Positions 12,395 through 23,365 of a stretch of DNA of 54,874 nucleotides are shown piece after piece. The position numbers were made by a program, and so were the translations under genes. Numbering within the stretch: the stretch's first letter is position 1; each line of letters starts with the position of its first letter. The stretch spans positions 1-54,874 of the forward strand of contig KN880591.1 in assembly GCA_000934385.1 (NCBI GenBank), read 5' to 3'. The notes beneath the pieces are model-generated. The model did not search any database. It was not told where the DNA came from and was given only the letters and a program-made list of their open reading frames with translations. The DNA comes from Cylindrobasidium torrendii FP15055 ss-10. Lineage: Eukaryota > Basidiomycota > Agaricomycetes > Agaricales > Physalacriaceae.

Positions 12395-13266
12395 TCATGG
12401 GCTCGGTTTCTGAAGTTGTCGGTTGGTGGGCGTTGTGTCCGTACTCTTCCTTCGTCATATCGTCTGTTGTTACTTATCCTATACATACATCTGCTTATCG
12501 CCTGTCGTACAATCCTGTCATGTAGATTATTGAAGAACATCTTATGTTGCTTTGCCTCCGTGCCGGTCGATGGCAATCTCGCAATGGGCCGCTGGGCGTG
12601 ATGTCCAAGCAAGTTCACGATCCAAGTACAATTCAGTGAAGACATTGGGTTGTCTGCGTACACTGGCACGACGCGGGTGGAGATATTATTGTATATGTAG
12701 TAAGCGGTCGACCTTAGAACTTAAGGCAGTGAGGGGTCCGACGCACGACCCGGATGAATCTGGCCCTAACACTGCCCTGTGTGTGTTCTTGTGGGCCTGC
12801 TTGAACGATTGCCGCAGAACCCTCAAAGAACTACACGCTGTCATAGGGTGAATGCTAGTAGGCTTTGCAATGGCCGGTAGCATCATCGGCACAGTCGCAT
12901 GAGTGTAGACTTCAAAAGACACGAGTTCCTTGTAGGTCCGGGGACCACAGTGCAGCCGAGAAGACGTTATCTTCCGAAAGGTAAACCTTCTGTGGTTTTA
13001 TCGAACTGCAAAAAAGCAGGTCGTACTCATTTGTTATGAGCAGGTTATGAGTCGCACATTACGTACTGTGCAAGCGACATCGATGAACGTTAACTCTGGC
13101 TTAACGTTCGAAATTATGTGGGCATGCATCATGCTTTCCAACGCCAATGAAATTCGTCGAAGTTATGAATTAGGTTTGTATACACAAAACAAATAAGAAA
13201 TGCAAGCAGTCAACGAAAAAAAACTTCGAAAGATGCGCCTACGAAGGCGGTCCCCCAACGTATGCG
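12395..13266. other. RPB1 3' flank and intergenic, no gene seen
   Basis: Holds the RPB1 3' UTR and the 3' end of the convergent kinase gene. No coding region, RNA gene or repeat was recognised. Confidence 0.6.
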
Positions 13267-14684
13267 TTAGAAATTAATGATACTTTTCATCCAAGGATGT
13301 TCTAGTAGCTGGCTAGCGGACCACCGCTGGGAAGGATCAATAATCAGAGCATGCTCCAAGAAATCTGTGGCTATCGCGAGCTCATCCTGGGGATGGCCAC
13401 CCTGAGAGAGCAAGTCCTTCAACGTGATTCCATACATCCCTGGCTTAATTAGACCACCTAGGCAGATATTGGTATACCAAACAGTGTGATGGGGGAAATC
13501 AGCCTGACCTTGCGTGTTGAAATACTTGCTGGACTTGGTTCCCTGATCTCGAAACGCCTTCGGGAAGTCACCGAGCAGACCGACGATTTGAGCAAGATGC
13601 GTTTGTGTATGATCCAGTCCCGACCCTTCGTTGTCCCAAGTCGGGTCGAAAAGGGCGCTGCCGGAGGCGAATTCATGCATCTGAAAGACGCGTCAACCGT
13701 ACACTTACTTCATGGGAAGAGAGATTGGCACCATGCAGCCGAAGTTCCAGATGTCGGTTTTGGTGTCCCACGGCGCGCCAATGAGTACCTCTGGAGACCG
13801 CAAAGCGAGCGGTTGTATCACCGCCGCCCATTGTTTTGTCACTCGGTTCGCTATGGATTCGACGATGAGCGAAGCTGCCAAAGCAATATTAAAATGGCGC
13901 ACCAGAGCCGAAGTCGGTCAACTTGTAGTCCGTCTGAAAAAGCGCATCAATGGGCAAGTCCATCTTGGTTTGGCCATCGCCGAATCCTGCGCCAGTCAAC
14001 ATGATGTTGTCACCTTTGATGTCTACACATAATCAGGCGAAGCTTGCAAACATCGTTCTGCGCGCGCACCTGTGTGAACGATGCCACACTCATGCATATA
14101 CTGCAGACCCAAAAGAATATGTCGCGCAATTCGCTGCACCACTATAAGAGGTAAGGACTTCCCGAAGCTGCGATAGATGTCTAGGGCGCTGAGGCCGAGA
14201 GGTTCCAGTACCAGACACACATGATCCCCATTGGGTCCAGAATGGACGAAAGAGTCGAGCAAGAGACACACATGTCGTCGTCCCGCAGCTTCCAGGTCGC
14301 TGTCCCGTAAAGTAGACATGATACCGAGCTCGTCGGGCCCTCGCTTCTCATCAGTGAGAGATGCGGCCATCAGCTTGATTGCCACTTCTTTCTTTGCCCT
14401 AATGACACGATGAGAACGCCGAAGAAACGATGAGAGAGAACCACGCACTGGATATCGCGCGCTAGCCAGACAGTAGAATACGCGCCGCATCCAAGGTTGC
14501 GTACGGCTTCATAACGTCCACTGAGTAGTTCACCTTTGGAAACAGGATGAAACTGAGCTTGGTCGCGGTCCGGGGGTAAAGGCGCCGCTACACGGTTGAT
14601 TGCAATGGTGGAGGCGGAGCGAAATGAGGTGTGTCCAAAACGCGTCCAAATAGCACCGCGAGCTGCGCTAAGAAGGCGAAGCAT
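13267..14684 (-). CDS. SRPK-like serine/threonine protein kinase
   Basis: Exons 14684-14449, 14398-14070, 14022-13903, 13874-13732 and 13680-13267 give 413 aa in frame. Kinase elements in order: LGCGAYSTVWLARD glycine loop, VAIK lysine, HTDIKGDN catalytic loop (the HTD form typical of SRPK relatives), DFGS, then SPEVLIGAPWDTKTDIWNFGC. The C-terminus HALIIDPSQRWSASQLLEHPW closes the C-lobe. It lacks the long spacer of true SRPK and matches the short SRPK-like kinases that are numerous in mushrooms. Substrates are unknown; SR-type splicing factors are the family precedent. The third intron (13875-13902) would be only 28 bp. Without it the frame is broken after DFGS, so either this is a very short intron or the copy is damaged. 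Confidence 0.85.
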
Positions 14685-15330
14685 GCTTAGAAAATGATGT
14701 GGTGGGGATAAGAGAATCTATCCTGGGTTGAGGATTGTTAATGAGTCCTAGTCGGTGTCAAAAGCCAACAAGTTGCGATCCCCGAGACGTGATTTGATGT
14801 GACGCGTGACCGTGCATGGCCTAGCGGCATAAGCTACAGTAGCTCTTGTTTGTACTCTAATTGCTTCACATCTATAACAAGTCAATCAACGCATCTAGAA
14901 GTGCACAATGTCGTGCGATTTGAAGGACTCAATATGAACGACACCTTAACAGGCTGTGCGAACACGAGTTATACGACCCGAGATTCAGTTGAAAAAGAGA
15001 GCTCTACGGTCGCGTGTGAAATTGGTACTTACTTGTAGGATTCCTTGGCGGACATGCTCTGTACGGACATAGAAGATACAATAACCTTCCGCTCTTGGGT
15101 GCACATCTACACATATTTTCAATCCACCAGGTATACCTAGTTTACTCATATCGTTGCTGTTATTCACGCCGCTCACTTATATAACCTCATGTGTCTCTTC
15201 TTTTTCCTAAGGGTCCCCAAGACCAAGCAACGGTGAGAAGCCTTTTATATGTAGAGTACCGTGTCAGTTTCGTATTTGTTATCCATCCTTCATACAATGT
15301 CGCGACCCAGTACGAAAACAGAGAAGCCAG
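14685..15330. other. Intergenic, no gene recognised
   Basis: Upstream region of the kinase and 3' flank of the GST gene. Only short open frames without motifs. Confidence 0.6.
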
Positions 15331-16203
15331 CTACTTTTCCAAAATCTTCTTTATAGCAACAACAACTGCATCCTATCGAGAGTAAGTCACCTTCAAATCA
15401 AGGATACATCGCACTTACTGGAGACCAAGTCGACTTAAAGCTCTCCCTTTCCTTCAGGAGCGCATAGTAGTCCCAAAACGGCTTCAGACTCGCATCCACT
15501 TTAGCCTCCGCAATGAACTCGCTCCCCCTCGAACCTCCCGCCTTGGTCAAATCTTTGCTAAATAGCAGCTCCGCGCGCGCAATAAACGGAACCACCGCCG
15601 CGTCCGCAATGGTAAACTCATCACTCACAGCATACTTCCGATTACCCTCCTGCTGGCGCGCCTGGATGACCGTCTTCATCGCCGCCTTCAGCTTCTCCGC
15701 ACCCTCTTGGCCAGAAAAGAGCGCCGCGTACGCAGGAACGAAGGTACTCGAAAACGACTCGATGAACAGACGTGCCTTTGCTAACACAATGGGGTCCTTG
15801 GGAATGAGAGTAGACGCGTCGGGAAACAGCTCCGGAATCAGCTGCAGCAAGACTAGAGACTCTGGGATCTTGGTGGATTCAGGAGACGCTTCCTCAGGAG
15901 GGACATCGGGGCCGCCATACGCCAGCGCTGGGACCTACATCATATAAGTAGTCAGATAGGAACTCCCACAAGCCTGGTGAAGTAGGATGGCGCACCTTAC
16001 TAGCTGGATTCACCCGCGATGCATACCATTCTGGTTTATTGGCGAGGTCAATCTCGTAACGCTTGAAATCCGCGCCGACTTCTGCGAGGGCAATTTCCGT
16101 CTAAAGTGCATCCTTATTGACAAGCACTCTTTATGAGAAAGAGGATGCCTACCCGATGTGCAAAAGGACAGACTTTCGCAGTATAGAGGGTCAACTGCGC
16201 CAT
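15331..16203 (-). CDS. Glutathione S-transferase, omega-like
   Basis: Exons 16203-16153, 16100-15996, 15934-15419 and 15372-15331 give 237 aa. The thioredoxin-fold half contains CPFAHR with the catalytic-type cysteine of omega/GTO enzymes and the VNPASKVPAL cis-proline segment. The helical half contains FTIADAAVVPFIARAELL. The last exon was added because the donor CCA|GTAAGT and an acceptor at 15373 give a natural C-terminus AIKKILEK. It likely acts as a cytosolic thiol transferase or deglutathionylase in stress and aromatic metabolism, as known for basidiomycete GTOs. An in-frame upstream ATG at 16281 (MFYPILRRS...) would add an Arg/Ser-rich, Asp/Glu-free leader resembling a mitochondrial presequence. 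I chose MAQLTLYTA as the start. Confidence 0.85.
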
Positions 16204-16613
16204 GGACCTGGATGTGGTATAGATGTATTGAAGAAGAGAGCGCCTTATAGATGCGGTCGAGCGCCGAAGGATAGGATAGAACATGCGTGCTTTCCTTCGC
16301 ACAGTATTCTCCCGCTCGTATTTGTAGTAAAGTCGCGGGTTACGCGTCCACAGTGACTAAGGCGCATTGTCATCGATGCTGAGCAAGCAGGCAAGTCGTT
16401 AGGCCGTTCATGCGCGATACAGACGAAGGCAATGACAAGTGCTCAAGTACATCGAAGCTGTTCTGCAGTCAAAGCCTGACGGACGACGAGGATGGGTGAA
16501 GCTGGCTCGATTGAATTGCCATTATCAACATACACAACCGAATACCCATCCAAATGCTCCTATGGTACATACCCCGGTGATATCCCTCAAAGTAAGTCAA
16601 AAGCTCCAAGTTC
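16204..16613. other. Intergenic between GST and F-box genes
   Basis: No gene. It may include a longer GST leader (to about 16302) and the 3' UTR of the F-box gene. Confidence 0.5.
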
Positions 16614-18221
16614 TTAATCTGCCCGACAAGTCAAAACACGCCCAGCACAATTTCGAGCAAAGAACGCACCATCTCCAGGAAGTGGTATCTTCCCATCGAA
16701 CTGCTCTATCCTTGGCCCATACCGCACCTCGACCTGCTCCTCAACCTCATTCCACCTGCTTCGACCCACCGGGGGAGCCGAGTTCAGCCTGAGCTGCTGT
16801 ATTGTACCCTGTCGCGATTGCACGACAGCGCTCAGCTGCTGCAGTGGAGACCCATCCGTCGTCGACCCTCTCAAGTCCAGACACTGCAGCTGGGGTACCA
16901 GAGTCTTGTCGGATAGTTTCTGAAGGTCCGCGCTTCGGAGGTTTGTTATCCGCAGCCTGAGAGTTCGCAGGGAATGTGGACAGGACTCGAGGAATGGACC
17001 GAGGATGAGGGAGTGCTGCTGGGGCAAGACACAGAAAATTTCGATGGTTTCGACCGAAAGTATGTCGGAGGCGAAGAGCGTGGGAAGAATGATTTGCCGC
17101 GCATCGGTACTGCCTGGTTCGGCGCCAAAAACCATTCTGAGGTTCCTCAGTTGCGGGAGGTCGAGATAGCGCAGCCATAGGGCAATGCCCCCCGATTCAT
17201 AGCCACGCCCGGGTTCGTACAGTGTAAGATTGCTAATGCGGCCGTGGTGGATCGTAGGAAACGAGGCGGGCGGTCGCGCACTACTGCATACTACGTCTAG
17301 GTGATCCAAGCTGGGATAGTCCGACAGTGTAGGAGTGAAAACATTGTGTTCGAGCGCCGAGGTATGCAGCACTGAAAGGCGTTCGATGGACCCTCGAAAA
17401 AGGACAATGCCAGAGCTCTGTGATCCTATTGCCGCGCGGTTGATGGTGACCCTCCTGAGATTCTTTGCAAGGCGGAATGCGCTAATGTCGACGCTGATCG
17501 CCCAGAGTGGTGGGAATATGGCTAGGCTGCGAAGGCTGGTGAACATGCCCTCGCCCTGGTTGAGAGCCTCAAGAGTGAACGTCGGAATCATCAACTTCAA
17601 AGAAGTCCACTGCGATGCGGTTGACAGAAGTGTATAGAACACACTTTCCATCGAGCTGTCTATAAAGTCCTCCGTGCCCTCTAGTTCCACCTCGAGATCC
17701 TGCCCGCGCGCCCGGCCTAGTACAAGCGAGAGAAGAAAGGAAATACGCGATGTGTGTCTTTGCGAGTGCGGATCGAGATTGACGCGGATGAAGGACCAAA
17801 AGCGGGGTGTCTGGATGATAAGTGTTCGCCATTGTTGACAGACTTGCGACGCCGGCCAGAGTCCTTCGCTAGGATTTGCGGTATATGGCCGAGGGTCAAG
17901 TCTTAGAGACGCGTCCCGGATGAACGCGAATATCCTGTACAGAACATCGTCTGGAACAAGGCGTATGGGATGTAGAATAGTGCGTGCATTGCGATGGTAC
18001 GACGCGATTTGATCTCTCTGAGTTTGTAGATATGCGATCTTGTGGTCGAGGTCATCGAGTATCCTAGGCGCGGTTCGAGTTATGGAGAGTAACTGGTCGC
18101 GTTCTGTTGCCGAAGGAGGTTCGTTCGTGAGAAGAAGTCCTGAGACGCGCCCGGGTTCTGGGCCAGTAGCGGGGAACTCCTCGTAGGTGGGATACGAATC
18201 CATGGAGGTATCGACCTGCAT
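16614..18221 (-). CDS. F-box-like / LRR-type protein
   Basis: A single-exon frame of 535 aa. Residues about 40-75 form a short coiled-coil-like helix (RILDDLDHKIAYLQTQRDQI) followed by LHPIRLVPDDVLYRIFAF and VCQQWRTLIIQTPRFWSFI. That is the F-box layout seen in large Agaricomycete families: a heptad helix, then LP.E(V/I)L..IF and W...... .P.LW. The rest has scattered leucine-rich motifs (SLRSLAIFP, LRRVTINRAAIG, SLRTLRLRITNL, LQCLDLRGS). Expected role: Skp1-dependent substrate adaptor of an SCF ubiquitin ligase. This is inferred from the family and the substrate is unknown. Intronless, unlike its neighbours. Confidence 0.75.
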   Translation of the reverse strand: MQVDTSMDSYPTYEEFPATGPEPGRVSGLLLTNEPPSATERDQLLSITRTAPRILDDLDHKIAYLQTQRDQIASYHRNARTILHPIRLVPDDVLYRIFAFIRDASLRLDPRPYTANPSEGLWPASQVCQQWRTLIIQTPRFWSFIRVNLDPHSQRHTSRISFLLSLVLGRARGQDLEVELEGTEDFIDSSMESVFYTLLSTASQWTSLKLMIPTFTLEALNQGEGMFTSLRSLAIFPPLWAISVDISAFRLAKNLRRVTINRAAIGSQSSGIVLFRGSIERLSVLHTSALEHNVFTPTLSDYPSLDHLDVVCSSARPPASFPTIHHGRISNLTLYEPGRGYESGGIALWLRYLDLPQLRNLRMVFGAEPGSTDARQIILPTLFASDILSVETIEIFCVLPQQHSLILGPFLESCPHSLRTLRLRITNLRSADLQKLSDKTLVPQLQCLDLRGSTTDGSPLQQLSAVVQSRQGTIQQLRLNSAPPVGRSRWNEVEEQVEVRYGPRIEQFDGKIPLPGDGAFFARNCAGRVLTCRAD

Positions 18222-18364
18222 ACATGAGTCCCACTCATTGTACGCGCTTGGCCAATCTTGCCTTTAGCGTCGTAGTGGAACGAAGCGAAGGGAAGATCGT
18301 AGTGATGTCACGCTCAAAGATGCCGTTTGTGGCGCATGCCGAACGATCCGAAGTAATGTTGTAA

Positions 18365-19578
18365 CTAATTCTGTCGGAACACATCCATGTATCGCTGTGG
18401 AAGGCATGGCTCCCAACCTCTTTCTCGCTTATAGACCTTCATATCTTTATCATCTTCCTTGACCAGACTAAAAGCCCCTCCAGCATGCTCCTTCGCCAGA
18501 GATTGAATACGAACGAGCGCTTGTCGAAGCTGCTGCAACTCGGGCTGCATTTTCTCTTCGTGGTACGCAAGCTGCGCTTTCGTCTTCTTCGTAACGCTTT
18601 TGAACTTCCCATCGTCGTGGTAAGCAATGTAGATGGCCGCTGTCTGACCGAAGAACATCTTCTCATACCGTTGTCTCCATCCCCCATTTCCTTTCTTCTT
18701 CTTAGTGACGAGTTCGATCAAGCTCGACTCAGGCGGGTTACAGCCGGCGTGTACGACATTGAGGATAGGTTCGGCATAATCGCTGGGTGGAAACGACTCG
18801 GACGCACCGTCCTCCGGCGCGCCAGGAAGGCAGGCCTCTACCCGCGAGCGAACAACAAGGCACACACCGCCCAAATTCTGAATCATAAATTAGCCGATGC
18901 AAAACATCAACCACACCTGTTTCAATTTTGGACGCACATAGCTCACGATACGATGGTATCCCATTGCTGCAGACTCGCATCCCGGCGCGGTGGTTGTAGC
19001 GGCTCGTTGGAATCCCTCGCCATAGTTCGCTCCCTCAGGTGCGCTTACCGTGACTTGCTCTTCCCATCGCGTGAGCAGCACCGTGTCTGAGTCCCCAGCT
19101 CGCTCGACGTCGATTCTGAACTTCATCGCACGTCCTTGGACCCAGCTGAACAGTTTCTGCAGGTTGTTGCGATCCGTGATGATATCGACGGATGGCCAGT
19201 CGAACGTTGGCGAGACTGCAAGGAAGATGGGGAGGAGCGGTGTGGCTGGGAGGTGCAGCCTATTCTCATCAAGTACGTGATCCTTTGTAGACGCTGCAAC
19301 GGTGGGTAAAGAGGAGCTCTCGTTCCAAATACGCGGAGAGCCTGGGTGCCGGTTTGTTGACATTGGTCACTTCCAAGAATCATGAGAAGGGACGTACCTG
19401 GTACAATCATCGTCGGTTGCTCAGATTCTTGCCAGTTGTAAGACCCAATGCATCGAAGATCGGTAATGCTGATAGTCTCCGCGGACGGGATGCTTTTTGG
19501 AGGTACGGGAAACAGAACGGCGGACGACGCGTCCAAGTCGTCAAGCACGTCTCTATGTTTGAGAGAGCTTTGGGACAT
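18365..19578 (-). CDS. Conserved fungal protein of unknown function
   Basis: Exons 19578-19398, 19341-18917 and 18877-18365 give 372 aa. Recognisable phrases are SYNWQE...PTMIVPG, SPRIWNE, TPLLPIFLAV, FDWPSVDIITDRNNLQKL, APGCE...GYHRIVSY and a VRSRVEACL segment. This set recurs in many asco- and basidiomycete proteins that have no proven activity and are sometimes named geranylgeranyl pyrophosphate synthetase without support. There are no DDxxD motifs here, so I do not accept that name. The C-terminal third is Lys- and Gln-rich with a probable helical segment. The second intron (18878-18916) is only 39 bp. Confidence 0.75.
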
Positions 19579-19957
19579 CTTACTTCAGAGAAAATGGAAG
19601 TTCGAGAGAGAGTCGAGGAAGAGCGTCATTGATGCACAGAGATAGCGTTAGCGTGGGAATATGCTCTGTCGGTCATGTGTTATGAACATGGGAGAAGCAT
19701 TCAGACCTGTGGGAGTTCGCTTTTGTGCAGAATAAAGGAACGATAAACACAAGAAACTCCAGAACGAGATCAAATGTGTAATTTAACTTGTGGGTGACGG
19801 TCACAATAGCGTTGAGTCGATAGACCTGTCATCAGGACAGTTGTCACTGGTCCCAAGAAATGGGCAAGGACAATGCACAAAGACCTTCCGAGTCGACTCA
19901 GTCACGATATATAAGACGATGCTTGTGATCGATGCTCCCCACCACCACTCACACAAT
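19579..19957. promoter_or_regulatory. Promoter region of zf copy A
   Basis: No gene. A TATATAAG box at 19908-19915 lies 43 bp before the start codon of the tiny C2H2-like gene. Confidence 0.55.
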
Positions 19958-20320
19958 ATGCCTCGCATGTACGTTGCCTCATATCTCTCACGGTCTCGAG
20001 CAGCGTTTGACAACACTCCGAACAGCTCCCTCCCGTGCAAGATCTGCTCCTGGCGTACACCCAAATGCGAAGACTCTCTCCCAAGGCTCAAACACCATCT
20101 CCGCACCGCTCACGCAAACCATCGATACAGCTGCAAAGCCTGCCCACTAACCCTGAACGCGTCCCAGAAGAGCGACATGATCAGGCATTCGAAGGCTTTT
20201 CATTCTGACACACTGTCCGAGGAGCATTGGAGTGGAGTCTTGATCGGATGTTATGGAGGTGGATGCTCCAATGGAAATGGAGATGGTGTTGTTGGACGAT
20301 TTGCCTCTCGAGGAGTCTAG
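19958..20320 (+). CDS. Tiny C2H2-like protein, copy A (two fingers)
   Basis: Exon 1 is only 11 nt (19958-19968); exon 2 is 20026-20320, giving 101 aa. The acceptor was chosen by comparison with copies B and C, which share the start MxR[AI]SLxCKIC. Finger 1: CKICSWRTPKCEDSLPRLKHH...H. Finger 2: CKACPLTLNASQKSDMIRH...FH. The tail is Gly/Asn-rich. C2H2 spacing suggests zinc and nucleic-acid binding, but no known family was recognised. First gene of a cassette also found at 31,847 (minus strand). A longer frame that reads through the intron exists, but it begins upstream of the TATA box. Confidence 0.65.
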   Translation: MPRMYVASYLSRSRAAFDNTPNSSLPCKICSWRTPKCEDSLPRLKHHLRTAHANHRYSCKACPLTLNASQKSDMIRHSKAFHSDTLSEEHWSGVLIGCYGGGCSNGNGDGVVGRFASRGV

Positions 20321-20710
20321 CATGTACGGGTCTGGAGGGGTTTACTCTGGTGGGATCTACTAAGAAGTTTTAATATCGAATACTATGGATTTTATGGGGA
20401 ATTTCTTCTTTTGCCCTGCATTCTTAATGAAAGTGCGACGGCAGCCGTCACTTGAAGGCATAACAGAACACGGGGGTTACTAGATGGTGACATGTATCGT
20501 TTTTGATTCAATTCATACACTCAAACGCGACCTGCCTTTTATTCTTTTTAATCCGCGCATGTGCCACTCGCTGTGCACGCGCATCGCGGACGTGGCTAGA
20601 GTTCTACTCACGTGATCAGACAAACCCTAACACCGAGCCCTAAGTCATGAATCCCGGCCCTGTTTCCTTTTTAGAACTTGCCTCTTACCACCACCACTTT
20701 GTCGTTTGAC
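20321..20710. promoter_or_regulatory. Promoter region with TCACGTGA box
   Basis: No gene. The motif CACGTGATCAGAC (20609-20621) lies 90-102 bp before the start of the next gene and recurs before two other genes in the window (31299-31311, 34099-34111 with one change). Confidence 0.55.
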
Positions 20711-21905
20711 ATGTCAGACCCTACCTCTTTCGAAATCAAAGACCCAGCGACGGAATCTTTGACCGTCAACACCGACTCGACGGCCTATACAGTCATGAAC
20801 GAGGATACTCAAGTCGAGGTCGGCTCTTCGAGCATACGGGCAGATTCAGTCGTTCCGCAAAATGGCAGTATCAAGGACTTTCCCGTTTCACGGTCGCCTC
20901 AGTTCGTCCTCACAAGTCTACTTCGCGACCCGACCCCCGAGGAAATGGAGAACCATAGGAAAGAGCGAGAGAGGGAGGCTCGGATTCAAAGTCAGGGTCA
21001 AATCCCCGGCCTGTTCACGACAAACGTCCCTTTGTCTGCTACATCTCAAGACCCGTCGCCTCTTTGCACGCTAGGGACCGAGTTCCTCACGACGTCCGAC
21101 TCTGCCTCTCGCCCTCATGCTGAAGGGCCCGGCAGCCCCGTCAGTCCCTCTGGTTACGAAGAGGACTCGGACGAGGAGGACAGAGGCTACTACTCTGATA
21201 GCAGTGTCGAGTGGAAGTTCTGGGATGGGGTGAACTCAGATGGCGGGGAAACAGTCGTGGAGTCGGTTCCAGACTCGCCGGAGTCCAATTCTTCGACGAG
21301 TACCGACGTTGACCCCAATGCCATTGAAGAGTCGGAACTTGAGCCACTCGAGTTGGCTTTGTTCGAAGATTCCGGTGTACGTGATGGTGTCGCGAACCAG
21401 GACGACTTAGAGGAGCAGGCTATCCCAGAGGAGACCATGTCTGAAGAAGTCTATGAGCCCTACGAACACATTGAGATAGCGCCCGTCGTTGGCGTGAAGA
21501 GGTCCTGCCCATCAAACGACGAAGAGTGCGTAGTATCATCCACTTACCTTTATCATTCAGTAGCACTGACATTTTCACAGACTTGCACCTAAGAGGAAGA
21601 GGCTGATCACCGACGCCTCTGAGTCTGACCAGGCTTCCGACATGGGACTTATGCAGCCCAGTACCTCTATCTCAGCAGCGAGCGCTCGACCAGTCTCTGT
21701 TTCTCGACACTCGAAGAGGAAGGAATCTTTCGACGATGCCGAAGAGTGCGTGTGATGTACTTTCTTGCTGCCTTTGAGTTTCTGAACGATTCAAAGACCT
21801 GCGCGCAAGAGAGCAAAACAGACCGATCTTCTTCAGGCCATGCAAGAGCAAAGCTCTATGTTCACATTAGATTTCTTTAGAGTCCGTGATGAGCGTACTA
21901 CTTAG
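20711..21905 (+). CDS. Acidic 'DDEE-PKR' tail protein, copy A
   Basis: Exons 20711-21525, 21581-21745 and 21797-21905 give 362 aa. Low-complexity, Ser/Asp/Glu-rich, with EEDSDEEDRGYYSDSS in the middle; no globular domain was recognised. Near the C-terminus an acidic patch followed by a basic cluster occurs twice: NDEE|LAPKRKRL and DDAEE|PARKRAKQ. Both are split by an intron at the same place in a glutamate codon (GA|A). The basic clusters look like nuclear localisation signals. The ATG at 20711 was chosen over a TTG at 20678. The N-terminal TESLTVNTDSTAYT resembles MESSTVNTHTTTT of copy B, and both contain LMQP, so the two are homologous. Confidence 0.7.
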
Positions 21906-22647
21906 TGATAGTAGTGGTCATGAGCTACTAGTATGTCGATTTTCAAACATCTTTACTTTTACAGCAATATTCATTGCATACGTATCCACTTTATGATTTC
22001 ACGACCCCTTGTGCGGCAGAATGATGCACTTGTCATCCAAAACCAACTTATACACACTCGTGGATTGAATCTGACTTAAGTAGGTGCCATTGCAAGCCAC
22101 GTGTGATTGACTTGGCTCTAGTTTGGCACCAGCCTGAAAGTGTAAGCCGGCCGCATCTTTGCTCTTATCCGCCATGATTGATCTCCTTCTACGAGGTTGA
22201 CGCATCCATATCCTTACAGCTCTCAATCTTTCAAAGCCATTTCTCAGCCGTGCGCTCGCTTCGCACTCTCCGTGTGCCATGTCGGACAAGCCCAGTGGAC
22301 CGAGTTGCCATTTCTGGCTCTTTGACTTTCGCGCTCAGACCAGTGTTGACTGGTACTGTCTTCATTCTATCGTTCCTCAACATACCTTCTAGGACTGTTG
22401 ATCTCTCAAAAGCGCTAGCGCTACTAACTACATGTTCGTAGGTACTCGCCAGCGCGTTACATAGGTCCGTCGGTATCTTCTAGGCTCACGATCTATAAAG
22501 CATGAACGAGGTCTTAGTAAAGACGAACGTACTCAGCGCTCGTGGTCACTGAGTAATTCCGTGGGCCTGGGAGGTCTCCCTTTTGTATAAAACGCGCCAT
22601 CCCACGCTTTGCTTCCATCATTCATCTCTGCTTTTCCCCCCTACACC
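21906..22647. promoter_or_regulatory. Upstream region of DUF3237-like copy A
   Basis: No gene. From about 22200 the sequence is recognisably duplicated at 44340-44737 (shared TTTCTCAGCC...GGTGCCA-type segments). A TATAAAA box at 22586-22592, inside the conserved GTATAAAACGCGCCATCCCA, lies 56 bp before the start codon. Confidence 0.65.
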
Positions 22648-23365
22648 ATGTTTTCTAAGCTAGCTTTGTTTGCCGCTGTGGTCTCAGCCGCCTCTATCCC
22701 AGACCCCACATTCACGAAAGTCTTCAATGCGTTCGTCAACATTGATCTGTCGAACGGTCTTCTCCCTGGGCCGTTCGGTCGTAGGCTTCAATCCAGGTTC
22801 AACGGGTAAGCTCACCGCCCTCTACGTTGTCCGCGGGCCTTGAATCGCATAGCCCGAAGCCACATACTGACAACTTCAACTGCAGACTCACCTCACCGAC
22901 GCAACCTCCGGCGCCCATGTCGCGGACGTAATCCCTCACTTCGGTGCTGAGTTCGGCCTCGTCACTGACGCAGGACGCATCTACACGGACGTGCGACTCG
23001 CCATCAAGTTCATCGACGAGGATGCATCTGCTTTTATAGAGCTGCATGGATCTGGGTGCGTCCTTGTCGTCTTTCCTCCCTCTTGGCCCATGACCGGTGT
23101 TTGCGCAGATCATTTGACAACCTCCACGCATACAACTATCTGTACGTTCATCCATTATCAAACATGAGCGAGCCTAAGACTTAGAATGAATGGTTACAGA
23201 CGCCTCGAAACCAACTCGACGACTTATAAGTCGCTAGAGGACGAATTCCTGTATGCCTCGATTGATGTCTCTCAATCACCGGCCCCACTGCTCATCTACA
23301 AGCTGGTACGAATATTGCTCTGCCACTCGTCCATGATGAGTCTGACGATGATTCAGGATGTCTAA
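22648..23365 (+). pseudogene. Secreted DUF3237-like protein, copy A (one-base frameshift)
   Basis: Exons 22648-22805, 22886-23055, 23109-23141, 23200-23305 and 23357-23365 match copy B exon by exon (exons 3 and 4 are the same length, 33 and 106 nt). A signal peptide is visible (MFSKLALFAAVVSAAS). It is followed by FTKVFNAFVNID, GPFGRRLQSRFNG, LTDATSGAHVADVIPHFGAEFGL, GRIYTDVRLAIKF, and LETNSTTYKSLEDEFLYASIDVSQ, the outline of a DUF3237-type beta-barrel. Just after the exon 2 acceptor one base is missing relative to copies B and C, and no alternative AG restores frame. It is therefore a pseudogene or contains a sequencing error. Function unknown. Confidence 0.65.

Noticed and set aside
13681..13708. 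Second 28-bp intron (GTAAGT...CAG) in the SRPK-like kinase
   Set aside because: The 51-bp intron 13681-13731 sharing the same acceptor gives the family-typical FGCMMHEF spacing without an insertion.
18365..19578. Geranylgeranyl pyrophosphate synthase identity
   Set aside because: No DDxxD motifs; the name attached to similar proteins appears to be a propagated misannotation.
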